The notes: generated from the sequence alone by a model not told the origin. A DNA stretch of 64,000 nucleotides from Streptomyces sp. V1I1 (GCF_030817355.1 NZ_JAUSZH010000001.1:1054001-1118000), one strand, 5' to 3'; counted from the first letter of the stretch, positions 24,259 to 33,327 are shown. Made by a program: numbers and translations.

Positions 24259-25120
24259 CACCCCCGCGCGCCAGGACGGCCCGGCCACCGGGGACATGAC
24301 CGACGCCCCGGACATGACCGAGGTCGTCGGCCGCGACGACCTGCTGCTCGTCACCCTCGACACACTGCGCTTCGACGTCGCCGCCGAGCTGGCCGCCGCG
24401 GGCCGGATCCCGAATCTCGCCCGCCATCTGCCCGGCGGCGTCTGGGAGAAACGGCACGCCCCGGGCAGTTTCACCTACGCCTCCCACCAGGCGATCTTCG
24501 CCGGCTTCCTGCCCACTCCGGCGGCCCCGGGGCCGCATCCACGTCTGTTCGCCGCGCGCTTCCCGGGCAGTGAGACCACCGCAGCCCGCACCTTCGTCTT
24601 CGACAACCCGGACCTTGTCTCGGGTCTCGCGGACACCGGTTACCGCACGGTTTGCATCGGTGGCGTCGGCTTCTTCAACAAGCTGGGACCGCTCGGCTCC
24701 GTACTGCCGGGAATGTTCCAGGAGAGCCATTGGGACCCGGAGTTCGGGGTGGCGTCACCCACCTCCTTCGAGGCCCAGGTGGACCTGGCCGAGAAGGTCG
24801 TCGCCGGACTCCCGTACGACCAGCGGCTGTTCCTGTTCGTCAACGTGCCGTCGCTGCACCAGCCGAATTGGTTCCACCTCCCCGGCGCCACTCGGGACGC
24901 GGGTGATTCGCGCGAGACGCACGCTGCCGCCCTTGAGTACGTCGACCGGCACATCGGGCGTCTCTTCGCCGCCGCGAGCAGCCGCCGCCGCTGCTTCGCG
25001 ATTGTCTGTTCCGACCATGGCACGGCGTACGGGGACGACGGCTTCACCGGCCACCGGCTCGGCCACGACGTGGTCTGGACGGTTCCCTACGCCCACTTCT
25101 TCCTCGAGGCCGCAGCATGA
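24245..25120 (+). CDS. STM4013/SEN3800-family alkaline phosphatase-superfamily hydrolase
   Basis: 291 residues, GTG start with AAGGAA upstream; the ATGs at 24297 and 24315 are alternatives. Motifs of the sulfatase/alkaline phosphatase fold: LLLVTLDTLRFD (metal Asp), APGSFTYASHQAIFAGFLP (likely Thr nucleophile), FVNVPSLHQPN, and VCSDHGTAYGDD followed by GHRLGHD (distal Asp/His metal ligands). It lacks a signal peptide, so it acts in the cytoplasm, unlike most sulfatases. The likely reaction is a phosphate or sulfate mono- or diester cleavage, or a phosphotransfer. It overlaps the HemN-like gene by four bases. Confidence 0.88.
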   Translation: MQAPDTPARQDGPATGDMTDAPDMTEVVGRDDLLLVTLDTLRFDVAAELAAAGRIPNLARHLPGGVWEKRHAPGSFTYASHQAIFAGFLPTPAAPGPHPRLFAARFPGSETTAARTFVFDNPDLVSGLADTGYRTVCIGGVGFFNKLGPLGSVLPGMFQESHWDPEFGVASPTSFEAQVDLAEKVVAGLPYDQRLFLFVNVPSLHQPNWFHLPGATRDAGDSRETHAAALEYVDRHIGRLFAAASSRRRCFAIVCSDHGTAYGDDGFTGHRLGHDVVWTVPYAHFFLEAAA

Positions 25121-26466
25121 GCAGCATTCCCCGGAGCGGCGCACCCCGCCCGTACCAGAGTTATGTCTACGCCTATCCGCACAAGACGGCCTACCGGCCC
25201 TTCCCGGAGGGCGGACGGCCCGCGCTGCGCGAGCGCTGGGCGGGGGAACGCAAGGACGCGCTCGCCCTCTATCTCCACATACCGTTCTGCGAGGTCCGCT
25301 GCGGTTTCTGCAATCTCTTCACGCGGATCGGCGCTCCCGACGAGCTCACCACGCGCTATCTCGACGCGCTCGACCGCCAGGCGACCGCGGTGCGCGACGC
25401 CCTCGGGGACGCCGAGCCGGTACGTTTCGCCGCGGCGGCGTTCGGGGGCGGCACCCCCACCTTCCTCACAGCCGGGGAACTGGACCGGCTCTGCGACATC
25501 GCCGAGAAGCGCATGGGCGCCGATCTGCGCGCTGTCCCGCTCTCCGTCGAGACGTCCCCCGCCACCGCGACCGCCGACCGGCTCACCGTCCTCGCCGACC
25601 GGGGCGCCACCCGGCTCAGCATCGGCGTGCAGAGCTTCGTCGACGAGGAGGCCAGGGCGGCCGTACGCCCGCAGCGCCGCGCCGATGTCGAGTCGGCCCT
25701 GGCCCGGATCCGCGACGCCCGCATCCCCGTCCTCAACATCGATCTCATATACGGCATAGACGGCCAGACCGAGCACACCTGGCGACGGTCACTGGACGCG
25801 GCGCTCGCCTGGCAGCCCGAGGAGCTGTATCTCTACCCCCTGTATGTGCGGCCGCTGACCGGTCTGGGCCGTGCCGGCGAGGCCGGCGATCAGGCGTGGG
25901 ACGCCCAGCGGCTGCTCCTGTACCGCAAGGGCCGCGACCATCTGCTCTCGCACGGCTACGAGCAGGTGTCGATGCGGATGTTCCGCCGCACGGACGCTCC
26001 ACCGCAGGGCGCGGACGACTACGCCTGCCAGACCGACGGCATGATCGGTCTCGGCTGCGGCGCCCGCTCCTACACCTCGACCCTGCACTACTCCTTCGAC
26101 TACGCCGTCGACATGCGCGAGATACGCGGCATCATCGACACCTACACGGCGACCGAGGACTTCAGCCGTGCCGAAGTGGGGCGCGAGGTCGACGAGGGCG
26201 AGGCGCGCCGCCGCCATCTCCTCCAGTCGCTCCTCCAGGCCGAAGGCATGGAAGTGGCCGGATACCGTGAGCGGTTCGGCCGCCACCCGGTCGAGGACTT
26301 CCGGTTCGAGCTCGACCGCTTCGCCGCCCTCGGCTGGCTCGACGAGAACGCTGGGCCCGACCGGCTGAGGCTGACCGCCGAGGGTCTGGCCTACTCCGAC
26401 GCCGTGGGCCCGGAGCTCTTCTCCCCCGCCGTGCGCGCCGACATGGCCGCGTACGAACTCAAGTGA
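25117..26466 (+). CDS. STM4012-family radical SAM protein (HemN-like)
   Basis: 449 residues. The radical SAM cluster motif is HIPFCEVRCGFCN (CxxxCxxC) near residue 55, followed by the HemN-type segments FGGGTPTFL, RLSIGVQSF and LNIDLIYGIDGQT and a C-terminal HemN-like helical region (GYRERFGRHPVEDFRFELDR). It resembles coproporphyrinogen III dehydrogenases/HemW but is a distinct family. The chemistry is unknown. Overlaps in the cassette point to equimolar production with the hydrolase. Confidence 0.9.
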   Translation: MSSIPRSGAPRPYQSYVYAYPHKTAYRPFPEGGRPALRERWAGERKDALALYLHIPFCEVRCGFCNLFTRIGAPDELTTRYLDALDRQATAVRDALGDAEPVRFAAAAFGGGTPTFLTAGELDRLCDIAEKRMGADLRAVPLSVETSPATATADRLTVLADRGATRLSIGVQSFVDEEARAAVRPQRRADVESALARIRDARIPVLNIDLIYGIDGQTEHTWRRSLDAALAWQPEELYLYPLYVRPLTGLGRAGEAGDQAWDAQRLLLYRKGRDHLLSHGYEQVSMRMFRRTDAPPQGADDYACQTDGMIGLGCGARSYTSTLHYSFDYAVDMREIRGIIDTYTATEDFSRAEVGREVDEGEARRRHLLQSLLQAEGMEVAGYRERFGRHPVEDFRFELDRFAALGWLDENAGPDRLRLTAEGLAYSDAVGPELFSPAVRADMAAYELK

Positions 26467-26475
26467 GGCTGAGCC

Positions 26476-27399
26476 GTGGACCTGACGATCCTCTACCGGG
26501 GCCCGCTGGCCTCCTGCGACTACGACTGCCCGTACTGCCCCTTCGCCAAGCGGCACGACAGCTCCGAGCAACTGCGTGCCGACCGCTCCGCGCTCGAACG
26601 CTTCGCCGCCTGGGCGTCCGAGCAGACGGACGACCAGCTGTCGATTCTGTTCACGCCGTGGGGCGAGGGTCTGGTCCGCTCCTGGTACCGCCGCACCCTC
26701 ACCGAGCTTTCCCGGCTGCCGCACATCCGCCGGGTCGCCATCCAGACGAACCTCAGCTGCCGCACCGGCTGGGTCGCGGACGCCGATCTCGACGCCCTCG
26801 CGCTCTGGTGCACGTACCACCCGGGCCAGACTCCGTACGACCGCTTCCTCGGCAAGTGCCGTGACCTGTCCGGGCGCGGGGTCCGGTTCAGCGTCGGGGT
26901 CGTCGGCTTCCCCGGGCATTTGGCCCAGGCCCGCCGCCTGCGCGCCGATCTGCCCTCGCCCGTCTACCTCTGGGTGAACGCGGCCGAGGGACGCAGCTAC
27001 ACCGACGCCGAGGCCGCCGAGTGGACGGACATCGACCCGTTCTTCCCGTACAGCCGCGATCCGCACCGCTCGGCAGGGCTCCCGTGCCGGACGGGCGAAT
27101 CGGTGATCTCGGTAGACGGTGACGGCACGGTGCGGCGCTGCCACTTCGTGCGGGACGAGCTGGGCAATCTCTACGACGGCTCCTACCGGCGGGCGCTGCG
27201 CCCGCGCGGCTGTCCGTCGGCCGTCTGCGACTGCCATATCGGCTATGTCCATCTGGAGGCGCTGCCGCTGTACGACGTGTTCGCGGGCGGTGTCCTGGAG
27301 CGGATCCCGGCCGTGCCCGCCGCTACTCAGCCGTCGTGCGGAGCGGGAAAGCCGATCCCCGTCAGCCTCACAGCACCTCGGCGCGCAGCCGGTGCATAG
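26476..27399 (+). CDS. STM4011-family radical SAM protein
   Basis: 307 residues, GTG start nine bases after the preceding stop. The N-terminal LLYRGPLASCDYDCPYCPF-type region, here ASCDYDCPYCPFAKR, holds the CxxxCxxC Fe-S cluster motif. Further Cys occur near the C-terminus (RRCHFVRDE, RGCPSAVCDCHIGY), which may bind an auxiliary cluster as in SPASM/Twitch enzymes. It is the last gene of the cassette. Two different radical SAM enzymes with an ATP-grasp and a hydrolase suggest biosynthesis or modification of an unknown small molecule or peptide. Confidence 0.9.
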   Translation: MDLTILYRGPLASCDYDCPYCPFAKRHDSSEQLRADRSALERFAAWASEQTDDQLSILFTPWGEGLVRSWYRRTLTELSRLPHIRRVAIQTNLSCRTGWVADADLDALALWCTYHPGQTPYDRFLGKCRDLSGRGVRFSVGVVGFPGHLAQARRLRADLPSPVYLWVNAAEGRSYTDAEAAEWTDIDPFFPYSRDPHRSAGLPCRTGESVISVDGDGTVRRCHFVRDELGNLYDGSYRRALRPRGCPSAVCDCHIGYVHLEALPLYDVFAGGVLERIPAVPAATQPSCGAGKPIPVSLTAPRRAAGA

Positions 27400-27451
27400 C
27401 GGCCGTGCCGCGGTCGGGGTCGCGGGCGCCGCGCACCCCGCCCCGCTGCCG

Positions 27452-28243
27452 TCACAGGGGCAGCAGGTTCGGGCGCTTGGCCTCGACGTGGTCGCCGGAG
27501 CTCTCGCCGCGCAGCCGTCGGCCGATCCACGGCACCAGGTGCTCGCGCGCCCAGTGGATGTCGTCACGGCGCACTTCGAGCGGGCCGCGCGGCGGCTGGG
27601 GCGGCCACGGCTGGTCGGGGTCGGCGGGCACATCGAGTCCGAGTACCTGGGCGGCGCGCAGCGCGACCCGGGTGTGTCCCTCGGGCGACAGATGCAGCCG
27701 GTCGGTGTCCCAGGCCCGCCTGTCCTGGACCGACTTGAGCGACCAGAGGTCGAGCACGGGGCAGTCGTAGCGGTCGGCAATGGCCCGTACATGCGCGGTG
27801 TACGTGGCGATCTTGCCGCGCAGATGGCGCAGCACCGGCACCCCGCGCGTGTCGAATCCGGTGGTCACCATGACCGTGCCGATCGCGCTCGTGAGGTCGG
27901 CGACGGCGCGCTCGAAGCGCTCGGCCACGTCGTCGGGGTCGGTGCCAGGCCGGATGATGTCGTTGCCGCCGGCGCAGAACGTCACCAGATCCGGGGCGAG
28001 TTCCTTCGCCCTCGGCACCTGCTCCTCGACGATCTGGTCGAGGAGACGCCCGCGTACGGCGAGGTTCGCGTACCTGAAGGTGTGCTCCGGCGTCCGGTCG
28101 TCGAGCAGGACCGCGAACCGGTCCGCCCAGCCGACGTACATCCCGGTCGGACCCGGGTCTCCGACGCCTTCGGTGAAGCTGTCACCGATAGCCGCGTACG
28201 ACCCGAATGCACCCTTTTTCCCTGTTCTCGAATCGTCTGCCAC
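27452..28243 (-). CDS. SGNH/GDSL-type hydrolase
   Basis: 263 residues. Block I YAAIGDSFTEGVGDP (nucleophile Ser), block III FCAGGNDII and block V DRLHLSPEGHTRVA (Asp...His) define an SGNH esterase; no signal peptide is evident. The C-terminal tail (PWPPQPPRGPLEVRRDDIHW) is typical of the Streptomyces version. It probably hydrolyses an ester or acetyl group on a lipid or glycan. It faces the STM4011-type gene tail-to-tail with 52 bases between. Confidence 0.92.
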   Translation of the reverse strand: MADDSRTGKKGAFGSYAAIGDSFTEGVGDPGPTGMYVGWADRFAVLLDDRTPEHTFRYANLAVRGRLLDQIVEEQVPRAKELAPDLVTFCAGGNDIIRPGTDPDDVAERFERAVADLTSAIGTVMVTTGFDTRGVPVLRHLRGKIATYTAHVRAIADRYDCPVLDLWSLKSVQDRRAWDTDRLHLSPEGHTRVALRAAQVLGLDVPADPDQPWPPQPPRGPLEVRRDDIHWAREHLVPWIGRRLRGESSGDHVEAKRPNLLPL

Positions 28244-28403
28244 GAGGCCACATCTTTCCCTTACGGATGTGACCTACGCGACCGTAAGGAAGGGTTGACG
28301 AGGGGTGATCTTTGCCACCGGTCAAGTTTCGTCCAACCCGGAATACGCCGACTCCCCCGCGCCGCCGGACGGGGGGAGTCGAGAACGGTGTGCTGTCTGT
28401 GCC

Positions 28404-29366
28404 TCAGATGGAGACGCCGTACTGGCGCAGGTACGCCAGCGGGTCGACGTCCGAGCCGTAGCTCGGGCCGGTGCGGATCTCGAAGTGCAGGTGCGGGCCG
28501 CTGGAGTTGCCGGTGGAACCGGAGAGGCCGATCTGCTGGCCGCCGCTCACGCTCTGGCCGGCGGATACGGCGAGCGAGGAGAGGTGGGCGTACTGCGAGT
28601 AGGTGCCGTCGCTGTGCTGGATGACGACCTCGTTGCCGTACGCGCCGCCCCAGCCGGCGGAGACGACGGTGCCCGCGCCGACGGCCTTGACGGTGGTGCC
28701 GGAAGAGGCCGCGAAGTCGACACCGGTGTGGTAGCCGCTGGACCACATGGCGCCGGTCATGCGGTAGGGGGTGGTGACGTTCGCGCCGTCGACGGGGGCG
28801 GTGAAGCCGGAGCTGCTGATCTGCGAGGCGCTCGCGGAGTCGCCGGAGGAGGACTGCGCGGAGGAGTCCGAGCCGGAGTCGGAGGAGCCCTTGGACTTCG
28901 ACTTGGCCTTCGACTCGGCCTTCGACTCGGCCTTGGACTCGGACCGGTCCTGGCTCTCCTGGCGCGGCTGCGCCTTCTCCGGAGCCTTCGCCTTCGACTT
29001 CGCGCCGAGGGTCAGCTTGAGGCCCGGGTGGATCAGCGACGGGTTGTCGCCGACCTGCTCACGGTTGTCCTCGTACAGCTTCTTCCAGCCGCCGCGCACA
29101 TCGTGCTCCTTGGCGATCTTGGCCAGGTAGTCACCGGAGACGACGGAGTACGTGGTGGGGACGGCGGCCGGCTTGGCTGCCGCCGGGGCCGCGGCGGCGG
29201 TCACTGCCGTAGCGGGCGCCACGGCGGGAGCGGCCTTGCCCGCCGCGTGGGCGCCGGTGGCACCCATCAGCGGAAGCGCGATGGCGGCGCCACCCGTGCC
29301 GGCGGCGACGAAGCCGCGCGTGATCGGGCTGGTCTTGGGACGGCGGTGCTTACCCTTTGCGGGCAT
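28404..29366 (-). CDS. Secreted LysM/M23 peptidoglycan endopeptidase
   Basis: 320 residues. The N-terminus is a signal-type region (basic residues to ~14, hydrophobic ALPLMGATGAHA with an AHA cleavage site). A LysM domain follows (TYSVVSGDYLAKIAKEHDV to PGLKLTLG), then a Lys/Glu/Ser-rich linker (ESKAESKAESKAKSKSKG) and an M23 domain with YHTGVDFAA, VVIQHSDGTYSQYAHLS and PHLHFEIR (HxxxD, HxH zinc ligands). It should cut peptidoglycan cross-bridges during growth or germination. Its 5' leader carries a c-di-AMP riboswitch, the control known for several Streptomyces cell-wall hydrolases. Confidence 0.93.
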   Translation of the reverse strand: MPAKGKHRRPKTSPITRGFVAAGTGGAAIALPLMGATGAHAAGKAAPAVAPATAVTAAAAPAAAKPAAVPTTYSVVSGDYLAKIAKEHDVRGGWKKLYEDNREQVGDNPSLIHPGLKLTLGAKSKAKAPEKAQPRQESQDRSESKAESKAESKAKSKSKGSSDSGSDSSAQSSSGDSASASQISSSGFTAPVDGANVTTPYRMTGAMWSSGYHTGVDFAASSGTTVKAVGAGTVVSAGWGGAYGNEVVIQHSDGTYSQYAHLSSLAVSAGQSVSGGQQIGLSGSTGNSSGPHLHFEIRTGPSYGSDVDPLAYLRQYGVSI

Positions 29367-29383
29367 GGCGCATTCCTCTCCGG

Positions 29384-29550
29384 CGCCTACGAGGTGAGCT
29401 GTCGGGTTCGGGCTGGAGATGCCCGGCCGCGCAAATGCGCGACTTAACCCCGAGCCGTCCGGAACTCCGGAATGGCGAACTACCTGGGTCCCCCGCTCCT
29501 GCCACGCGTGGGTGGATTTTTCGAATTCCGGTCGGCGGCAGGATTAGGCG
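29384..29550 (-). ncRNA. c-di-AMP riboswitch (ydaO-yuaA type) of the M23 peptidase gene
   Basis: On the minus strand the leader starts with CGCCTA (29550-29545) and ends with TAGGCG (29389-29384), which pair as the closing P1 helix. In between is the hallmark CGGGGGACCCAGGTA (29495-29481), and the 3' part contains GAACCCGACAGCTCACCTCG just before P1. These are the conserved blocks of the actinobacterial ydaO-type riboswitch. The 3' end lies 17 bases from the ATG, leaving room only for the ribosome-binding site, so control could act on transcription read-through or ribosome access. High c-di-AMP is expected to turn such genes off. Confidence 0.88.
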
Positions 29551-30220
29551 GTCCGTCCGGATTGACGGGAACGTAAGCGAGACGGACGGGCGGGTACAAG
29601 CCATCACTTTCCCGGGCCAATGATCCGTGCGATATCGCCGCAGAATTCCGGTTACGCTCCGTAAAATGTGGATCTCGACCGGATCTCAACTACCCTTCCG
29701 GCAACGGAGTTCGGCTCCGACGGACCACCACACACCGTCACGGATATGATCCTGCTCACGGGCCGGACCCCATCTCCCCTGTATACGGGGCACGTTATGC
29801 CGAACGGGCCAATTCGGACAGAAGCGTCATTTAATGACGATCGACCGATCACTCTCACTTGCCCCCTATTCCTGCCAGCATCGCAGGAATTCTTCCGCGA
29901 ACCGCCACCCCCGCTCGGCGACTAGCCCCCCTCCTCTACCGCAAAACTGGACAAAATGCCGTCGTCGACGATCGACGGGGTCTCCGAAGGGTGGAGCCGG
30001 TCCGCGGAGGCCACGGGGGCGTCGTAGCGAAGGACGCCGCGATCGCGCCGAACCGGAGGTGCCCGCGGCGCGCGGGATGAGTGCAGGACGAAGATCCTGA
30101 ATTCGGTGTCGCCGAAGGCGAAAATCGGTTCCTCGAAATCCGCGGCAGGCTTGAGCCGGAGCAGTCGCCGAAATTCGTTGCAGCGGGCTACGGAGGTAAG
30201 CCGCGCCCCGGCGAGTCGAA
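29551..30220. other. 670-base region without a confident gene
   Basis: The promoter of the riboswitch transcript must lie here. The part around 29660-29880 is clearly less GC-rich than the flanks. On the minus strand a frame at about 30115-30040 reads PAADFEEPIFAFGDTEFRIF, faintly like the end of a DUF397-type protein, and on the plus strand the same DNA reads EFGVAEGENRFLEIRGRLE. Neither has a start with a ribosome-binding site or length enough to call. It may be the scar of a lost gene. Confidence 0.45.
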
Positions 30221-32311
30221 TCAGCGGCGGCGCAGCCGGATCACGGTGGCGTCCATGTCGCCCTTGAGCCCGGGGTGCAATCCGTGGTGCAGGAGTACGG
30301 CCCCCCGGTGTACGGCGCCGGTGTCCAGGCACTCGTAGGCGGCTGCCGGGTCGAGGCCGCGCAGCCTGAGCCTGGGCGGCTGCTCGCCGTAGTGCTGTGC
30401 CTGGAGCCAGGCGAGGACAACGCTCTCGTCGCCGCGTACGTACTGCACGGCGCTCAGCCCGCCCTCGGGCGCCCGCAGCCGATGCAGCTCGCCGTGCTGC
30501 ACCAGCGGCCTGATCTTCTTGTACAGGTCCACCCAGCCGCGTGCCTCGGCGAGTTCCTCATCGGTCCACTCGGTGAGGTCGCCGCCGACCCCGAGAACAC
30601 CGGCCATCGCGCTGACGAAGCGGAAGCGGAGCGTGCTGAACCGGCCGTTGAGCTGGACGTTGGGGCTGTCGGTGACCCAGGCCGCCATGACCCGAGCCGG
30701 GTGCAGCTGGGTGAAGCCCTGCTGGATGGCGAGGCGGTCCAGCGGATCGGTGTTGTCGGAGGTCCACACCTGGTCGGTGCGGGAGAGGATGCCGAGGTCG
30801 ATCCGGCCGCCGCCGCCCGAGCACGACTCGAAGGCGACGGACGGATGCGCGGCCCGCAGCCGGTCAAGGAGTGCGTACAGCGCGTGCACATGCTCGACCC
30901 ACAGCTTCTGCGGGTACTCCTCGCCGGGCCAGCCGGCGTCCGTGAAGCAGCGGTTGAAGTCCCACTTCACATAGTCGATGGGCGCGCTGCTGAGCAGCGT
31001 GTCCAACTGCTCCCAGAGATAGGCCTGTACGTCCTCGCGCGCGAGGTTCAGCACGAGCTGGTTGCGGAATTCGGTCCTGGCGCGGCCCGGGTGGTGCTGC
31101 ACCCAGTCGGGGTGCGCGCGGTAGAGGTCGCTGTCTGCGTTGACCATCTCCGGCTCGACCCAGATGCCGAACTGCATTCCCAGCGCGTGCACTTCGTCGG
31201 CGAGCGGCCCCAGCCCCTTCGGGAAGCGCTCGGCGTTGGGCGTCCAGTCGCCGAGCCCGGCGCGGTCGCTGGTGCGCTGCCCGAACCACGCGTCGTCCAC
31301 CACGAACAGCTCGACGCCCATGGCCGCGGCCCGCTGCGCGAGCGCCCGCTGCTGCTCCTCGGAGATGTCGAAACCGGTCGCTTCCCAGGAGTTGTAAAGG
31401 ACGGGCCGCTCGGTCGCCGCGTCGGGGATGACATGCGCCAGCTGCCAGGCGTGCCAGGCCCGGCTGGCCCCGCCGAATCCGCCGTCGGTCCACAGCCCGG
31501 CGAAGACGGGCGAGGTGTACGACTGCCCGGGCGCGAGCCGCAGCAGTCCCGATTCGTCGTAGCCCGCGCCGCCGGTGATCTGCACGAGACCGTCGGGCAG
31601 CTGCTGTACGGAGATCCGCCAGGACCCGGACCAGCCGAGGGCACAGGCGTACACCTCGCCTCGCTCCTCCGTGGCCCCCTCCGCGTCCAGCGCGACCCAC
31701 GGCAGATGCTGGTGCCCGGTGTGGCCGCGACGGCTGCCGATCACCTTCTCGCCGTACGTCAGCTCCGACCGTACGAGCAGCGACTCGGCGGCCCAGCGGC
31801 CGTGCAGCTGGCTGAGCCGCCAGCGGTCGCGCTGCGGCAGCGTCCAGGCGGCGGCGTCGGCCCGCAGCAGCTCCAGGTCGGGGCCGTCGCCCTCGTGGGC
31901 GACGGTGACCCAGCGCTCGATGATGTCCGCGTCGTCGCGCATCCGGTGGTGCAGGGTGAGGCCGAGGCCGTGTACGGCATCGGTGAAGCGGAGCCGCAGT
32001 TCGTCGCCGTCCACCGCGTGACCGGCGAAGGTCCACTCCGTGCCGCGTACTTCTGGCGTACGGACGGAGAGCGCCGGGCGTACGAAGCGGGGTCCGCCCT
32101 CGACCGGGTACTCCTCGTGCCCGTCGAGCTGCGACTCGAAGGGCCAGTAGGGCGGCAGTACCCGGTCCGCGAGCGCCTCCGCGTCGGCGCCGGAAATCCG
32201 GGAGCCCCAATGGAGATGCAGCAGTTCGTCGTCGTCCGTGAGGTGCAGCGCATAACTGCTCGTGGGTCCGGAGAGAACCCACGTACGCCCCTTGCCAACG
32301 CTCTCGATCAT
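30221..32311 (-). CDS. Alpha-galactosidase, GH36 family
   Basis: 696 residues, cytoplasmic (no signal peptide). N-terminal beta-supersandwich (YALHLTDDDELLHLHWG) then the barrel: FVVDDAWFGQR, QFGIWVEPEMVN, the nucleophile Asp in YVKWDFNRC, and the acid/base Asp in TSDNTD preceded by ESCSGGGGRIDLG. All the catalytic positions of GH36 are intact. It would release galactose from raffinose-type oligosaccharides. No dedicated transporter gene is adjacent; the gene is transcribed divergently from the tyrosine phosphatase gene with about 180 bases between the starts. Confidence 0.95.
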   Translation of the reverse strand: MIESVGKGRTWVLSGPTSSYALHLTDDDELLHLHWGSRISGADAEALADRVLPPYWPFESQLDGHEEYPVEGGPRFVRPALSVRTPEVRGTEWTFAGHAVDGDELRLRFTDAVHGLGLTLHHRMRDDADIIERWVTVAHEGDGPDLELLRADAAAWTLPQRDRWRLSQLHGRWAAESLLVRSELTYGEKVIGSRRGHTGHQHLPWVALDAEGATEERGEVYACALGWSGSWRISVQQLPDGLVQITGGAGYDESGLLRLAPGQSYTSPVFAGLWTDGGFGGASRAWHAWQLAHVIPDAATERPVLYNSWEATGFDISEEQQRALAQRAAAMGVELFVVDDAWFGQRTSDRAGLGDWTPNAERFPKGLGPLADEVHALGMQFGIWVEPEMVNADSDLYRAHPDWVQHHPGRARTEFRNQLVLNLAREDVQAYLWEQLDTLLSSAPIDYVKWDFNRCFTDAGWPGEEYPQKLWVEHVHALYALLDRLRAAHPSVAFESCSGGGGRIDLGILSRTDQVWTSDNTDPLDRLAIQQGFTQLHPARVMAAWVTDSPNVQLNGRFSTLRFRFVSAMAGVLGVGGDLTEWTDEELAEARGWVDLYKKIRPLVQHGELHRLRAPEGGLSAVQYVRGDESVVLAWLQAQHYGEQPPRLRLRGLDPAAAYECLDTGAVHRGAVLLHHGLHPGLKGDMDATVIRLRRR

Positions 32312-32493
32312 CCCGACCCCTCAGATACTCACAGGTCCGCACAGGCCCGCACATCATCCGACGTGGACCGCTGCCGGTGCAACGGCCTTGCGGGAGACGG
32401 TCGAGATGATTGCCTGATGAAGCGGTGTCGTATCGTCGGGAACGCGCCATCGTCGGCGAGCAGCGCCGACGGCAGTTCACTTCAGGAGCCCCC

Positions 32494-33306
32494 GTGACGC
32501 AGCAGCTGCCGCAGGTCCCGTCGACAGAGCCGGAACTGGCCGGAGTGCGCAACTTCCGGGACGTGGGCGGCCTGCCGACAGTGGACGGCAGGAAAGTGCG
32601 GCACGGCCGGCTCTTCCGCAGCGGCCATCTCGCGCACGCGACCGGGTCCGACGCCTCGTTCCTCAGCACGCTGGGCCTGCACACGATCTTCGACTTCCGC
32701 AACGCGGCGGACATGCGGCTGGAGGGCCCCGACGTCGAGCTGCCCGGCGTACGCAATGTGAATCTGCCGCTGACCGACCCGGCCGACGGCGCCGAGTTCT
32801 GGAAGATGGTCCGGGACGGCGACCTCGACCAGCTGCGGTCGATCCTCGCGGACGGCAAGGCGGCGGGGCGGATGTCGGCCTCGTACCGGACGATCATCAA
32901 GCAGCGCACCGCCGAGCACAGCAGGGTCCTGCACGCGCTCGCGGAGGACAGCGTCCCGGCCCTGATGCACTGCGCGGCGGGCAAGGACCGCGCCGGTCTG
33001 TCGGTAGCCGTCTCGCTGCTGGCGGTCGGCGTCGAGCGGGAGGCCATCGAGGCGGACTACCTCAAGTCCAATGACCCGCACCGCCGTTACCTCGTCCGGC
33101 GCAGCGACAATTCCCCGGCCGCGACGTCCCCGGAAGTGATGGAGCTGCTGTCCCCGCTCTTCGACGCGCGGGCCGAGTACCTGAGCGCGGCCTTCGAAAC
33201 GATCGAGCAGACCTGGGGCACCACCGAGCGCTACCTCACCGAGGGCCTGAAGGTGAGCCCGCAGACGCGCGAGCGGCTGCGCGACCGGCTCCTCGACGAG
33301 GCCTGA
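32494..33306 (+). CDS. Tyrosine-protein phosphatase (DSP/PTP-like)
   Basis: 270 residues from the GTG at 32494, which has AGGAG five bases upstream; the longer upstream frame is unsupported. The N-terminal GVRNFRDVGGLPT and RLFRSGHL and the catalytic loop HCAAGKDRAG (CX5R) are those of the MptpB/IphP group of tyrosine phosphatases, which also act on phosphoinositides. The family is sometimes secreted in pathogens; no signal peptide is visible here. The gene ends 21 bases from the oppositely oriented DUF6126 gene. Confidence 0.93.
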   Translation: MTQQLPQVPSTEPELAGVRNFRDVGGLPTVDGRKVRHGRLFRSGHLAHATGSDASFLSTLGLHTIFDFRNAADMRLEGPDVELPGVRNVNLPLTDPADGAEFWKMVRDGDLDQLRSILADGKAAGRMSASYRTIIKQRTAEHSRVLHALAEDSVPALMHCAAGKDRAGLSVAVSLLAVGVEREAIEADYLKSNDPHRRYLVRRSDNSPAATSPEVMELLSPLFDARAEYLSAAFETIEQTWGTTERYLTEGLKVSPQTRERLRDRLLDEA

Positions 33307-33327
33307 GCCGGGCTCACCGGTTCCGCG

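Noticed and set aside
20497..27399. RiPP precursor peptide for the two radical SAM enzymes
   Set aside because: I looked in the gaps and at the cassette ends for a short Cys- or Gly-rich ORF with a ribosome-binding site and found none, so a RiPP assignment is not supported.
29922..30332. A 136-residue minus-strand gene
   Set aside because: It overlaps the end of the alpha-galactosidase gene, has no ribosome-binding site and its composition is only locally protein-like.
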